Shown here one piece after another: positions 1-10,648 of a stretch of 64,000 nucleotides of DNA. Made by a program: the position numbers and the translations under genes. Position 1 is the stretch's first letter. The number at the start of each line of letters is the position of its first letter. The notes under the pieces are model-generated. The model did no database searches. It was given only the letters and a program-made list of their open reading frames with translations, and was not told the DNA's origin. This DNA is from Erpobdella octoculata (Eukaryota; Annelida; Clitellata; Hirudinida; Erpobdellidae), in assembly GCA_963978895.1 (NCBI GenBank), contig OZ022242.1, positions 23,333,163 to 23,397,162 of the forward strand, read 5' to 3'.

Positions 1-1
1 A

Positions 2-924
2 ATGATTAACGCATTGCCTTCTTCTCCACCTGTCGTTGTTTCTTTACCCTCCGTCGGCCACAAACCTGAACGTCCCATACGATCTAGTGTATCTGTACTC
101 TGTACTAAGAGTTTGTCACCGGAGACTGTGAAGGTTCCCTGCCAAAGATCTCGCTCTCAGTACCATAATCTTGGTTCTTCTCCTTCATCATCCATTTTAC
201 ATCCTAGAATTGTCGCTTATAACTACTATAGCGAACGTTTTTCTCAACGACGCCCCATCTCAACTAATGAAACTCAGTACAGTCCTGGTTCTCTCTTTCA
301 TCTACCTTCCTACACTTCTTCATCCTCCATCGACCATGAAGCAGCGTGTCCTAGAAAATCTATTGCATCTGACCTCTGCACTAGGAGCTTGTCACCAAAG
401 ACTATGAAAGTTTCCCGCCAAAACCTCGTTCCCATGACTGTGGTCCCCGTTGCTCAATTTCACCATCCTTCTTACTTCCTCGAATTGGTGTTTACAACTA
501 CCATAGTGAACGTCCTTCTCGTCGACGTCCAACCGTAAACATGACTCCAGGCCAGCATACTCCATTCAGTCTTCGTTTGCCTTTTCACCCAACTGATTTT
601 GCCCCTGTGGAGCACAAACCTGAATGTTCCTTAAAATTTATTAGATCTGCACTCTGTAATAAGAGTTCGTCACCAGGAAATACAAAGGTTTCCCGCCAAA
701 GATATCATTCCCAGAACTGCGCTCATGGTCTCTCCCCGTCGACATCCTTCCTACTTCCTAGAACCTGTCATACCAAACGTTCGTCACCTCCGAGACGGCC
801 CCTCACCATGATTCCTACCAGTCGAACTTTGTATATTCCTCGTTTGTTTGCTTTAATTAGTATTGGTGACCATAACACCCTATTTTCTTATTTAATTAAT
901 AACCCAACCCAACGTAGACGTTAA
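2..924 (+). pseudogene. ORF remnant of three imperfect ~65-residue repeats, frameshifted
   Basis: I do not recognise this protein. Translated in two successive frames (2-538, then 541-924) it shows three imperfect copies of one unit. Each has a HKPE-like start, a basic stretch around SxSPxxxKVSxQR, a Ser-rich SPSSSxLLPR part and, in two copies, YNYxSER, ending in RRP. Repeat 2 begins in the first frame and continues in the second. Against repeats 1 and 3 one base is missing near 422-424 (CCAAAACCTCG where the others read CCAAAGA). The ORF is open at the window edge, so its start is unseen. It is basic, Ser/Pro/Arg-rich and has no catalytic motif. It could be part of a mobile element or a low-complexity host protein. 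The repeats and the frameshift are seen; any function is unknown. Confidence 0.4.
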
Positions 925-1059
925 CTTTAGATTTCTCTTGCTCTTTGTCTTCCTAGTTTAGGCATTATTTTCGGTCATATTTATTTTATATTTGCTCTTA
1001 TGACCCAAAAGAATTATAAATATAATCGGGCGTTCTTTAAACAACTGCGTGGGCAAATT

Positions 1060-1490
<431 letters not shown>

Positions 1491-1555
1491 TAGATATAAA
1501 ATATCAATATCGACGTCGATATATCGAATGAAAAATATCGATACATCGATATATC

Positions 1556-1750
1556 GATCGAATTTTCCCGCTCCCGGCCGCTATTTGGCTAGGGATCTTT
1601 ATCCCGTTCCCGATCGCTTTCTCGCGATCTCTATCCCGCTTGCTCCACCGTTCCCGGTAGCTTTCTTTTTCCCGCTCGCTCCTTCGCTCTCAGTCGCCTT
1701 TCGTTCCCGCTCATTCTCTAGTTCCCGTTCCCGTGATTCGAAAACTTAAG
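1556..1750. repeat. Family B degenerate copy (CCCGCTCCCGG-type)
   Basis: Irregular repeats of the type CCCGCTCCCGGTCGCTTTCC, like the cores of the Helitron-like family B copies at 11419, 11684 and 61885. Neither the CTAG hairpin end nor the opposite end is recognisable. The ORF passing through it is a by-product of the repeat. Confidence 0.6.
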
Positions 1751-2285
1751 CAGACTAACATTTATATATATTATTTTATGTACAAAAAACTCAATAAAAA
1801 TGAAAGTATTTTTATTATTACCAATGCTTTTATTAACTCGTCGTCTCTGTTTCTCTGTCTGTCTGTTTCTCTGTCTGTTTCAAATCTTGCAAGCAATTTT
1901 TGAGTCACTTCCTGATGATAGATTTTTTTCAAATTTTGCATACATGCTCAAAATAGAAGACAATGCAATATTCAACTATTAGTTTTACAATAAGTCAATT
2001 AATTTAGTTAATTTTAATTAATTTATATATATTTATGTATATGTGTACGTGTGTGTGTTTATTATATTTTTTTATCTAGGAATTTATGTATATGTGTTTG
2101 CAAAAAATTGATTGCAAAATTTGTCTTTTAATTACATATAAAAGCATTGGGTTTTAAAAATTCGTTTTTAATTTACTTGTTATCAGTATTGCTTTTTATT
2201 AGGTAATAACTACAAAAATATTAAAAACCAAAAATCTATCTTTTAACTGATATTTTTAAACTTATTAATTGTATCATCACGGAAA
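1751..2285. other. A+T-rich intergenic stretch
   Basis: Nothing recognisable beyond A+T-rich DNA and short GTCTGTCTGTTTCTCT stutters near 1850-1880. Confidence 0.6.
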
Positions 2286-2289
2286 CCAG

Positions 2290-2801
2290 TATTGCTACTA
2301 GTTTTATATATTTACAGTTTTTGAGTAGCATTTACTTTAAAAAACAAATAATAACCCTATTTTCCACCTCACATTTGAAGTCCTGGAAACCAAATTTTCA
2401 AAAAATGCTAAAACACGTGTTTCATTATTTTTGGAGTAGAAACTAAATACTAATTTTTACTCCTGTAGCTTTCACAGTTTTTGAGTAGCAGCTACTTTAA
2501 AAAACAAATAACCCAATTTTCCAACCCACATTTGAGGTCCGGGAAACCGAATTTTCAAAAAAATGGTGAAACACCTATCTTTTTATTTTTCAAGAAAAAT
2601 CCATATACCAAATTTCAAAATCTCCTCATTTTTGGTTTTCGAGATATACATTGTTTTAGAAAAAAGTTTGTTTTCCAGTTTCTTCCCCTCAGGAGCAAAA
2701 TTTTCAAAAATCCTTTCTTAGTGGATGCTTACGCAATAAAAGTAATATAAGTTCCAAATTTCACGTTCCTAGGATGAGGCGTTTGAGCTCGGCGTTGATT
2801 A
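2290..2801 (+). repeat. Family C repeat, copy 1
   Basis: Two tandem subrepeats, each opening CAGTTTTTGAGTAGCA..CT (2318 and 2476) and containing CCACATTTGAGGTCCGGGAA, then a unique tail CTTAGTGGATGCTTACGC. The tail runs into GTTGATTATCAGTCAGTCAG and the (TCAG)n array. A second copy at 6885-7337 shares both subrepeats and the tail but stops before the tetranucleotide. The order tail, then TCAG array, then GGACATGT, then TATA array is the 3' end of this copy. Confidence 0.8.
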
Positions 2802-3221
2802 TCAGTCAGTCAGTCAGTCAGTCAGTCAGTCAGTCAGTCAGTCAGTCAGTCAGTCAGTCAGTCAGTCAGTCAGTCAGTCAGTCAGTCAGTCAGTCAGTCA
2901 GTCAGTCAGTCAGTCAGTCAGTCAGTCAGTCAGTCAGTCAGTCAGTCAGTCAGTCAGTCAGTCAGTCAGTCAGTCAGTCAGTCAGTCAGTCAGTCAGTCA
3001 GTCAGTCAGTCAGTCAGTCAGTCAGTCAGTCAGTCAGTCAGTCAGTCAGTCAGTCAGTCAGTCAGTCAGTCAGTCAGTCAGTCAGTCAGTCAGTCAGTCA
3101 GTCAGTCAGTCAGTCAGTCAGTCAGTCAGTCAGTCAGTCAGTCAGTCAGTCAGTCAGTCAGTCAGTCAGTCAGTCAGTCAGTCAGTCAGTCAGTCAGTCA
3201 GTCAGTCAGTCAGTCAGTCAG
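2802..3221. repeat. (TCAG)105 perfect tetranucleotide array
   Basis: 420 bp of TCAG with no interruption that I can see, seeded at the 3' end of a family C copy and followed by GGACATGTTC and a short TA run. Confidence 0.97.
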
Positions 3222-3252
3222 GACATGTTCTTTTATATATATATATATATAG

Positions 3253-4000
3253 ATGTATGTATGTATGTATGTATGTATGTATGTATGTATGTATGTATGT
3301 ATGTATGTATGTATGTATGTATGTATGTATGTATGTATGTATGTATGTATGTATGTATGTATGTATGTATGTATGTATGTATGTATGTATGTATGTATGT
3401 ATGTATGTATGTATGTATGTATGTATGTATGTATGTATGTATGTATGTATGTATGTATGTATGTATGTATGTATGTATGTATGTATGTATGTATGTATGT
3501 ATGTATGTATGTATGTATGTATGTATGTATGTATGTATGTATGTATGTATGTATGTATGTATGTATGTATGTATGTATGTATGTATGTATGTATGTATGT
3601 ATGTATGTATGTATGTATGTATGTATGTATGTATGTATGTATGTATGTATGTATGTATGTATGTATGTATGTATGTATGTATGTATGTATGTATGTATGT
3701 ATGTATGTATGTATGTATGTATGTATGTATGTATGTATGTATGTATGTATGTATGTATGTATGTATGTATGTATGTATGTATGTATGTATGTATGTATGT
3801 ATGTATGTATGTATGTATGTATGTATGTATGTATGTATGTATGTATGTATGTATGTATGTATGTATGTATGTATGTATGTATGTATGTATGTATGTATGT
3901 ATGTATGTATGTATGTATGTATGTATGTATGTATGTATGTATGTATGTATGTATGTATGTATGTATGTATGTATGTATGTATGTATGTATGTATGTATGT
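3253..4000. repeat. (ATGT)187 perfect tetranucleotide array
   Basis: 748 bp of ATGT without interruption. Only about 30 bp of TA-rich DNA separates it from the (TCAG)105 array. The long open frames (repeating MYVC) are artefacts of the period. Confidence 0.97.
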
Positions 4001-4780
4001 TTGTTAGTTAATATAATTCTTATCTGTAAATGCTCTCTTCAACACAAGAGCAGTTATCTAGCATTGAAAACAATGGTTTTAATCAATCCAACATACAGAA
4101 ATCTAGTTTTAAGGAAAGGTTATCTCTTTCGATGTATATTTTCAAATGTAATAAATTTGTTCGTATAATAAATTTTTCAACGAAAGCTATTTCAAAAAGC
4201 TTTTTATAATTTTATTCCCAAGATTTTTTTTATAAACAACAGAAACCAATGTTTTGATTTTCTGCAAATATATATTCATCTTTTCATAAAAAAAACACGA
4301 TCCTCTTAAACGAAGCTAACAGTTTTTAGATTAAAAAATTCAATTGCAGCTTGTTGCAAGCGGATGGCCTTCGTCATATTATTGAGCGTCATTCATCAAT
4401 TCATCATACTGATTTACACCGGATGCAAGAAACATCTGCGATTCGTGTCATTAAACAATAAATAACTTGCACAGGAAAATTTCATGCTCTGAGTTCTTTA
4501 TTCAAACAATTTTTCCTAGATTCGATTTTATCAACAGAAAAAATATTAAAAAAATAAAATAAAGTTATTACCAAAAAACTGATAAATTTCTTATTTTTTA
4601 TTAAACAAGTAAATACTTAAAGCTTCAAATTACCATCAAAGTCGTGGCCATAAACAAGTAATGTAATGGCTTGCGAGCGACGTAGGTATTACAGACATGA
4701 TCCTAGAATGAAAAGATGTTTCTACTGTCGCTTCGATTGACCTTTAAAGTTTCACAGTCGAAAATATTCACCGGATTAAG
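4001..4780. other. Intergenic A+T-rich DNA
   Basis: No ORF, repeat or RNA signature recognised. It is probably the region downstream of the minus-strand gene at 4787-5371. Confidence 0.5.
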
Positions 4781-4786
4781 TTTATT

Positions 4787-5371
4787 TTAGACCTGTGAAG
4801 TTGAAGAATCCACCCCGAAAATGGAAAGGGCTTGTGGTCTGTGGTGGGGTTCCATTGTAGGTTGATGGTTTTGAAATGTGCTGACGTTTGACGGCGAAGG
4901 AGAAGATTGTTGATCTACTTTTAAAGAATTCTGTTCCAACGTACCATCAAGAAGATTATCAAAAAGATGGAAGATGTCTTTGGAAGCTTCGATGTCACTG
5001 TTCGGGGGCTGAGTTGGCTCTTTACTGTAGCTAGACAAAGTATTGGCCACGAGTAAATCCCCATCAATACTGACCACGCGCATTCTTGCTCGGGATTTCT
5101 CTTTGTAACGACCCGATCTCGAAACTGAAATATTTCTCGCGGGCATCTTCGTGTCGTCCAAATTTTCTTGATTTGTTGGCGGTCCAAAATGGGAGTACGA
5201 ATGTTTTGACTTTGAGCTCTTTGAAGAAATACTTCCTTTTGGGTTCTCATCGTTATTTACATGATTTTGTTGTTGTTGAAAGTCTGTTAATGTTTGTGGA
5301 GGCTTTGTCGTTAGAGTATATTTAGCCCCCTCATCAACACTTTTAGTTTTGAAAAGCTTCCAGCGTTTCAT
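4787..5371 (-). CDS. PRR15-like protein
   Basis: An uninterrupted frame runs from 5434. I start it at residue MKRWKLFKTKS (5371) because the vertebrate PRR15/PRR15L proteins begin with a similar WWK-x-L-basic block; that gives about 194 residues. The hallmark is the basic motif NISVSRSGRYKEKSRARMR near the middle, matching the conserved SRSGRFKEKR(K/R)VR core of the PRR15 family. The rest is low-complexity: Gln/Asn-rich, then Ser/Lys-rich, then a Pro/Ser tail, with an acidic-hydrophobic patch DIFHLFDNLLDG. No signal peptide or membrane segment is seen. Family members are small intracellular proteins of poorly known role. Codon content differs from the surrounding repeats, which supports a host gene. 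A TATA-like element lies about 130 bp upstream. An AATAAA abuts the stop on the minus strand (4781-4786). Confidence 0.55.
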   Translation of the reverse strand: MKRWKLFKTKSVDEGAKYTLTTKPPQTLTDFQQQQNHVNNDENPKGSISSKSSKSKHSYSHFGPPTNQENLDDTKMPARNISVSRSGRYKEKSRARMRVVSIDGDLLVANTLSSYSKEPTQPPNSDIEASKDIFHLFDNLLDGTLEQNSLKVDQQSSPSPSNVSTFQNHQPTMEPHHRPQALSIFGVDSSTSQV

Positions 5372-5500
5372 TTTGACGAAAATAACCCAAACGAAACTTA
5401 AAAAACTATACGTTTGCTTAACAAGACTGCACAAATCTTTATTACATCAACAAGCGACAGAGCTCTATAACCACTTCAGACTTCAGCTGTATGCCCGCAT

Positions 5501-5508
5501 CTTTATAT
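5501..5508 (-). promoter_or_regulatory. TATA-like element upstream of the PRR15-like ORF
   Basis: The minus strand reads GAATATAAAG here, about 130 bp before the chosen ATG, leaving room for a 5'UTR of about 100 nt. This is inferred from position only. Confidence 0.3.
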
Positions 5509-5519
5509 TCAATTCTGAT

Positions 5520-6450
5520 TGAGTCGATATAATCGCTCACGTTTAATATTTAAGCGGCCAGCTATTGAGAAATGAACGCGACGGTTTAAAACGGTTTTCA
5601 TAAATCGTGACCGTGCTTTCAAGATTACTCACTTGTTTGCAGACTGTGGAAATTCCGTTCCCGTGTTTGCTCATAGTTTAGTGCTAAATGAAGCTTTTTT
5701 GAATGTGAACGTTTTAAGCGGTGTCTGTCTTTGTCTGTCTTGAATTGCTTCTTTTGAAATGCAACTAAGCAGTCGATAGCGCGTTCGATGGATTAAAACA
5801 ACGTTTGTTGACTATCTGCTATTTTGTGCGTGTCACAGCTCGCTTGAAAATCTTTTCAAATACGGTTCAAAATATGTCTTCGTTTTGAGGACCATTGATT
5901 GAGCTGGCAAGCTTCGAGCTGTTGAGATGTTGAGTCAGAAAGTATTAATATTATTTGCACGATAACAGTCGCAGATTAAAAGTCCAATTTGGCGGACGGA
6001 TTGAAAAGTATCGAGGTTCAACAGATTACAGATCAGATTATTACAAATGACGCAGATTTAAATAGATGTTTAATATAAACGATATGCTGTTATTTATTCA
6101 TTAAAAGATATACAGTTAAGCTAAATTAGAATTAAAGTTTTGATGTTTTTAAAAATAGTTTGATAATGACAAACAATATAAAGTTAGCCATTTGAATTTG
6201 AATCAAACTTATTGCATCACTCTTACGATTTTACTCATTAACCTGAAGAGCCACATTTAAAGAAATGTTTCTAAAAATAGCACATTCTCTGATGGCCAGG
6301 TATATCAAGCCTTTTAATGTTTTGCCAGCGAGCAACTATGAGTAAGTTGAGTAACTTAAATTTAAAAAACCATCAAATCGACAGAAGCAGTTCAATCAAA
6401 TTTTTTGTTAATTGGTGTGCAATAATGCTTTATCATTTCAGGTTTATCTA
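5520..6450. other. Intergenic DNA upstream of the PRR15-like gene
   Basis: Mixed-composition single-copy-looking DNA. No repeat family or ORF of substance seen. Confidence 0.5.
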
Positions 6451-6458
6451 TATATATA

Positions 6459-7443
6459 CTAGCAGTGCCCGTAGCGGCTTCGCTCGCATGAAATTAGAGA
6501 GTTTGAACCGTGCATCCATAGTAGAGATCAATTTTTTAGGTCTCGGCTCTGTCCGTCGACAACTTAGCCCAGTCCGTTTTAAAAACCCAAACTTCTGGCC
6601 CGGCACAGCCCGTCTGAATTAGGCCCGGCCCATTCTTACAGGCCTAGAAGTTCTATATACTTGATGAAAAACTTTGGCCCGTCCCACCTTGACTTCAGGT
6701 TTGGCCCGGCCCAACTGAAGACCCTAAAATCACTAAAATATCTATATACTTGGTGAAAAACCTCGGCCCGTCCCACTTTGATTTAAGGTTTGGCCTGACC
6801 CGTGTGAAGACTCTAAAATAACGGCTTGGCTCGGCCGGTGATAAACTGGACTTAGCTACTTTTAACCGGCACAAAACTTCAAAATACTAATTTTTACAGT
6901 TGTAGCACTTACAGTTTTTGAGTAGCAGTTATTTTGAAATCAAATAACCCTTATTTCCACCCCACATTTGAGGTCCTGAAAACCAAATTTTTAAAAAAAT
7001 GTTGAAACACTAATATCATTATTTTTTGAGTAGATACTATTTTTGACATCTGTAGCATTCACAGTTTTTGAGTATCAGCTACTTTAAAAACCAAATAACT
7101 CAATTTTCCAACCCACATTTGAGGTCCGGGAAACCGAATTTTTAAAAAATGGTGAAACACGTATCTTTTTATTTTTCAAAAAGAATCCATATACCAAATT
7201 TCAAAATCTCCTCATTTTTGGTTTTCGTGATATACATTGTTTTAGAAAAAAGTTTGTTTTCCAGTTTCTTCCCCACAGGAGCAAAATTTACAAAAACCCT
7301 TTCTTAGTGGATGCTTACGCAATAAAAGTAATAAGACAGGCCGAGCCGAGACCTAAAAAATTGATCCGTGCAGTACTCTACTATGTATACACGGTTCAAA
7401 TTCTCTAATTTCATGCGAGCAAAGCCGCTACGGGCACTGCTAG
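6459..7443. mobile_element. Family D element with ~100-bp inverted ends
   Basis: The left end reads CTAGCAGTGCCCGTAGCGGC and continues through CATGAAATTAGAGA, a GAACCGTG block and TTTTTTAGGTCTCGGCTC. The right end (7340-7443) is its reverse complement with few changes and an extra 9-bp block. Between lie a GGCCCGGCCC-rich core with two direct subrepeats (ATATACTTGRTGAAAAAC) and a whole family C copy. No gene. A T follows CTAG on the outward side at both ends, as in Helitron 3' termini. So it may be a foldback DNA element or two head-to-head Helitron-like ends. No clear target duplication was found. Confidence 0.65.
6885..7337 (+). repeat. Family C repeat, copy 2
   Basis: Same two CAGTTTTTGAGTA subrepeats and CTTAGTGGATGCTTACGC tail as 2290-2801, but it ends at AATAAAAGTAAT without the TCAG array and is embedded in the family D element. 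Confidence 0.8.
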
Positions 7444-7474
7444 TCTCATTATATATTATTTTTCGATTGCAGCG

Positions 7475-7613
7475 CCACCTCCTTTGATCTTTAGGACTGA
7501 CAGTGTACAATTGCGTAATAACTTTTTTACACGCATACGCGCACTACTTTAATCAACTGCTGACCACTGCAGTCCCGCGTTATGCGAAATTGATAACATA
7601 CATACATAGATAC

Positions 7614-7644
<31 letters not shown>

Positions 7645-7900
7645 CATACATACATACATACATACATACATACATACATACATACATACATACATACATA
7701 CATACATACATACATACATACATACATACATACATACATACATACATACATACATTCATACATTCATACATACATACATACATACATACATACATACATT
7801 CATACATACATACATGCATGCATGCATGCATACATACATACATACATACATACATACATACATACATACATACATACATACATACATACATACATACATC
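7475..7900 (+). repeat. Family E repeat with (CATA)n tail
   Basis: About 130 bp (GGACTGACAGTGTACAATTG ... CTGACCACTGC ... GCGTTATGCGAAATTG) continuing directly as ACATACATAC. The same unit with the same (CATA)n junction is at 61700-61864. The tetranucleotide tract here is about 280 bp with a few CATT and CATG variants. It abuts the 5'-truncated LINE reading frame at 7901. Confidence 0.8.
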
Positions 7901-7901
7901 A

Positions 7902-9765
7902 ATAAAAGCCTTCATGGACGACACTACTCTTATGCGTCTTAAAACACATGGTGTAAAAGACTATAAACTATAATAAAAAAAATAAAAAACACTACTCTTA
8001 TCTTGAATCACTGCGGCGAAATGCGCCGTATTCTTCAAAATTTTGGAATGAAGTTCAAGCCAACCAAATCGAGAAGCCTTTCTTTGCGACATGGTGAGAT
8101 TGATGGTTTTGTCTCATTCTCGGTGGCTGGTTGCGAAATCCCAACAATCCAGCAAGAGCCTGTGAAAAGCTTGGGAAGATGGTACAACGTCTCCATGAAT
8201 GATGTGAATCAGAGCAGCATCGTTCTGCAGGGCTTGGTTGAGGACCTGAGGAAAATCAATTCAACCGAGCTGCAGGGAAAGTTCAAGGTATGGCTGGTAC
8301 AGTTTGTTTTGATACCGAGGTTGCTATGGTCATTAACAATCTATGAGATATGTTTATCTCTCGTGGAGCGAATGGAAAAGAAAATGAACTGCTGTATTCG
8401 GAAATGGCTAGGACTTCCACCGGCGTTAACAACTTTAGCTCTATATAGTAAGACAGCTAAGTTAGCTCTTCCATTCAAGTCCCTAGTAGAAGAGTACAAG
8501 ATTAGCAAGATACGGACACAGTTGATGCTGGACAACTCTTCAGACCAATGTATCGTGAATGTGGGCGCATCAGTTGGGTCGGGAAAAGGCTGGACTGCAG
8601 GGAGGGACATCCGTGAAGCCGAGGAATCTTTGCAATGGTCTGAAAAGCTCGGAGCAGTGCAGCCGGGACGGCTCGGTCTGTGTTGGTTCCATCATGTGTG
8701 GTGGTCTAAGGCCTCGTCGCAGGAAAGGACAAACCTGATTATTCAAGACAGAAGGCGAGCAATGGAGTTTGAAAGAGTGCAGTTAGGTGCTCAGATGTCG
8801 CAACAGGGCGATTGGACTAGATGGGAGGCGGCAGTTCAACATTCGATGACATGGAATGATTTGTGGCGTTACTCGCCCATCCGCCTATCTTTCGTGATTA
8901 GAGCTATGTATGATCAACTGCCGACAGCTTCGAACTTAGTGAAGTGGGTAAAGCTTGAAAATGAAGCCTGCAAGCTGTGTGAGAAAACAGAAACTCTGAT
9001 TCATATTCTCTCATGTTGTCCGTATGCCTTGGCAAAGGGAAAATACACGTGGCGCCACAATGAGGTTCTAAGAGAGATACTGGGCATTATCAAGGAGAAC
9101 TGCAGACTAGCCAATTCGATGCAGTTGTGCCCCAGAAGAAAGGTTTATTTCTTGAGAGAAGGCTTGCAGCACTTGGGCCGCAGAAAGGCAAGTACGAGAA
9201 GAGATTCGTTGCTTGATGCGGCAAATGACTGGAGGACATCAGCGGACTTGAAAGATGAAGACTGCTTTCCGGAATTGGTTCGCAGCAGCGGATTGAGACC
9301 GGACATTGTCATTTTTCCAGTTTGGCCAAGACGTTGCTGTTCATCAAACTAACAGTGCCATGGGAAAGCAACATGGAAGCCTCAAATATCTTGAAAGAAG
9401 AACGTTACAGAATCCTTGCCCAAGATTTGGAGCGTGCGGGATATAGAGTCGAGATTTTTCCAGTTGAAGTAGGCGCCAGGGGTTTAGCCGGTCGCTCACT
9501 CGTCAAATTGCTTGCGGCTCTCGGAATGTCGGGTCGGAAAAAAACTCAAGCTATCAAGAAAATAGCTGAAAGAGCAGAAACAGCTTCTTTTTGGATATGG
9601 ATGCAAAGGAATGAAAAGGAGATAATAAATTTAAATAGCCACTTCTGGCTTCCGTACGACAGTGGTAGCAACTCCTTTGTTTACAAGTCCAGGGACGAAG
9701 TCGCGTTATGGCTGCCGGCGAAAGTTTCGGTTGTTTGCAATGGAAGGAAAGTTGCTAGCGGTTAG
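7902..9765 (+). pseudogene. RLE-type LINE, ORF2 C-terminal half (copy 1)
   Basis: Non-LTR retrotransposon of the restriction-like-endonuclease group (R2/NeSL/R4/Hero-like). It starts at the RT catalytic motif, AFMDDTTL (7907-7930), right after (CATA)n, so it is 5' truncated. The RT thumb follows (FGMKFKPTKSRS, then the LGLPPAL region). A CCHC knuckle CKLCEKTETLIHILSCC and a TWRHN motif come next, then the endonuclease core RPDIV ... PWE, with the FPVEVGARGLAGRSL region after it. Breaks: a 55-bp retroposon insertion at 7934-7988, and one T lost in the T run near 9313 that shifts the frame into 9322-9765. The endonuclease Glu is Lys here (FIKLTVPWE; copy 2 has LIELSVPWE). Reverse transcription and endonuclease activity are both lost. 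The related copy at 59078-60289 (minus) keeps an open frame. Confidence 0.85.
7934..7988 (+). mobile_element. 5'-truncated SINE/retroposon inserted in the LINE RT
   Basis: 55 bp ending in an A-rich tail, flanked by exact 13-bp duplications ACACTACTCTTAT (7921-7933 and 7989-8001). Its sequence (TCTTAAAACACATGGTGTAA ... GACTATAAACTATAATAAA) matches the 3' part of the longer minus-strand copy at 50415-50593. Confidence 0.85.
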
Positions 9766-10157
9766 AAAATATTCGAAACAATGTTTCCTGCCATTTTGGT
9801 TTGTGGTGTTTCTCGTTTGGTGAAAGTGGTGGCATGGCTCGAAGTTCCGGAGGTGAATGTTTCTTTTGGTCTCGGAATCTGGCGGTTTGGTGGATACTAC
9901 AGTTACTACATGCTCAAGTTCCGGCGTTTGAAAGACAGTTTCTCATCTTGTTACAGTTGCTTGACGGTTCTGGTACTTTGAAGATTTGCCGGTTATCTGG
10001 TTCTGGTCGAAAACGGCATGTGATACACAAATTTCGTCAGGGGGCGGCCGTCTGATCAACGGTCGTGGCCCGCCCTCCCGTGGTAGCGTCAGGAAAAGGG
10101 CCGCTGGGAGGGTCTTCCTCTGAAGACCTCTGACGAACTTGCTCGAAGAAGAGTTTT
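9766..10157 (+). other. LINE copy 1 3'UTR
   Basis: Non-coding. Near its end it shares CTGATCAACGG, GAAGACCT and GCTCGAAGA-like blocks with the 3'UTR of LINE copy 2 (58922-59077, minus). It ends in AGAGTTTTCACATACATAC, flowing into (CATA)n. A hairpin conserved in both copies lies at 10044-10066. Confidence 0.7.
10044..10066 (+). other. Conserved 3'UTR hairpin of the LINE
   Basis: GCGGCCG / loop TCTGATCAA / CGGTCGT. Copy 2 (59008-59030, minus) has GCGTCCG / CCTGATCAA / CGGACGT. Both stems pair over 7 bp with a terminal G-U. The third pair of the 6-bp core is G-U here and U-A there, so both sides changed while pairing was kept. Confidence 0.5.
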
Positions 10158-10282
10158 CACATACATACATACATACATACATACATACATACATACATAC
10201 ATACATACATAAATACATACATACATACATACATACATACATACATACATACATACATACATACATACATACATACATACAC
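10158..10282. repeat. (CATA)n microsatellite, LINE 3' tail
   Basis: Almost pure CATA/ACAT tract directly attached to the LINE 3'UTR, ending in ACACACACTCCCGCTCCCGG. Confidence 0.9.
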
Positions 10283-10370
10283 ACACACTCCCGCTCCCGG
10301 TCGTTATCCGTTCCCTGTCGCTTTCCCGCTCATTCTTTCGCTCTCAGTTGACCCCCCCTAGATCCGATTC
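10283..10370. repeat. Family B fragment
   Basis: CCCGCTCCCGGTCG ... CTTTCCCGCTCATTC, a short piece of the family B core between two CATA tracts. Confidence 0.5.
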
Positions 10371-10577
10371 TACATACATACATACATACATACACATACA
10401 TACTTTGAATGAGCAATTAGTGCCGAAATATTGTAAGAAACACATACATACATACATACATACATACATAAACACACACACAGACACACATACATGCACA
10501 TACACATACATACATACACACATACATACGCACATACATACATGCATACATACATACATACATACATACATACATAC

Positions 10578-10608
<31 letters not shown>

Positions 10609-10614
10609 CATACA

Positions 10615-10648
<34 letters not shown>

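Noticed and set aside
2802..3221. CRISPR-like array
   Set aside because: No spacers; simple tetranucleotide repeat in an animal genome.
2774..4168. 464-residue ORF (SQSV and MYVC repeats)
   Set aside because: It is entirely the translation of (TCAG)n and (ATGT)n; tetranucleotide arrays open all frames.
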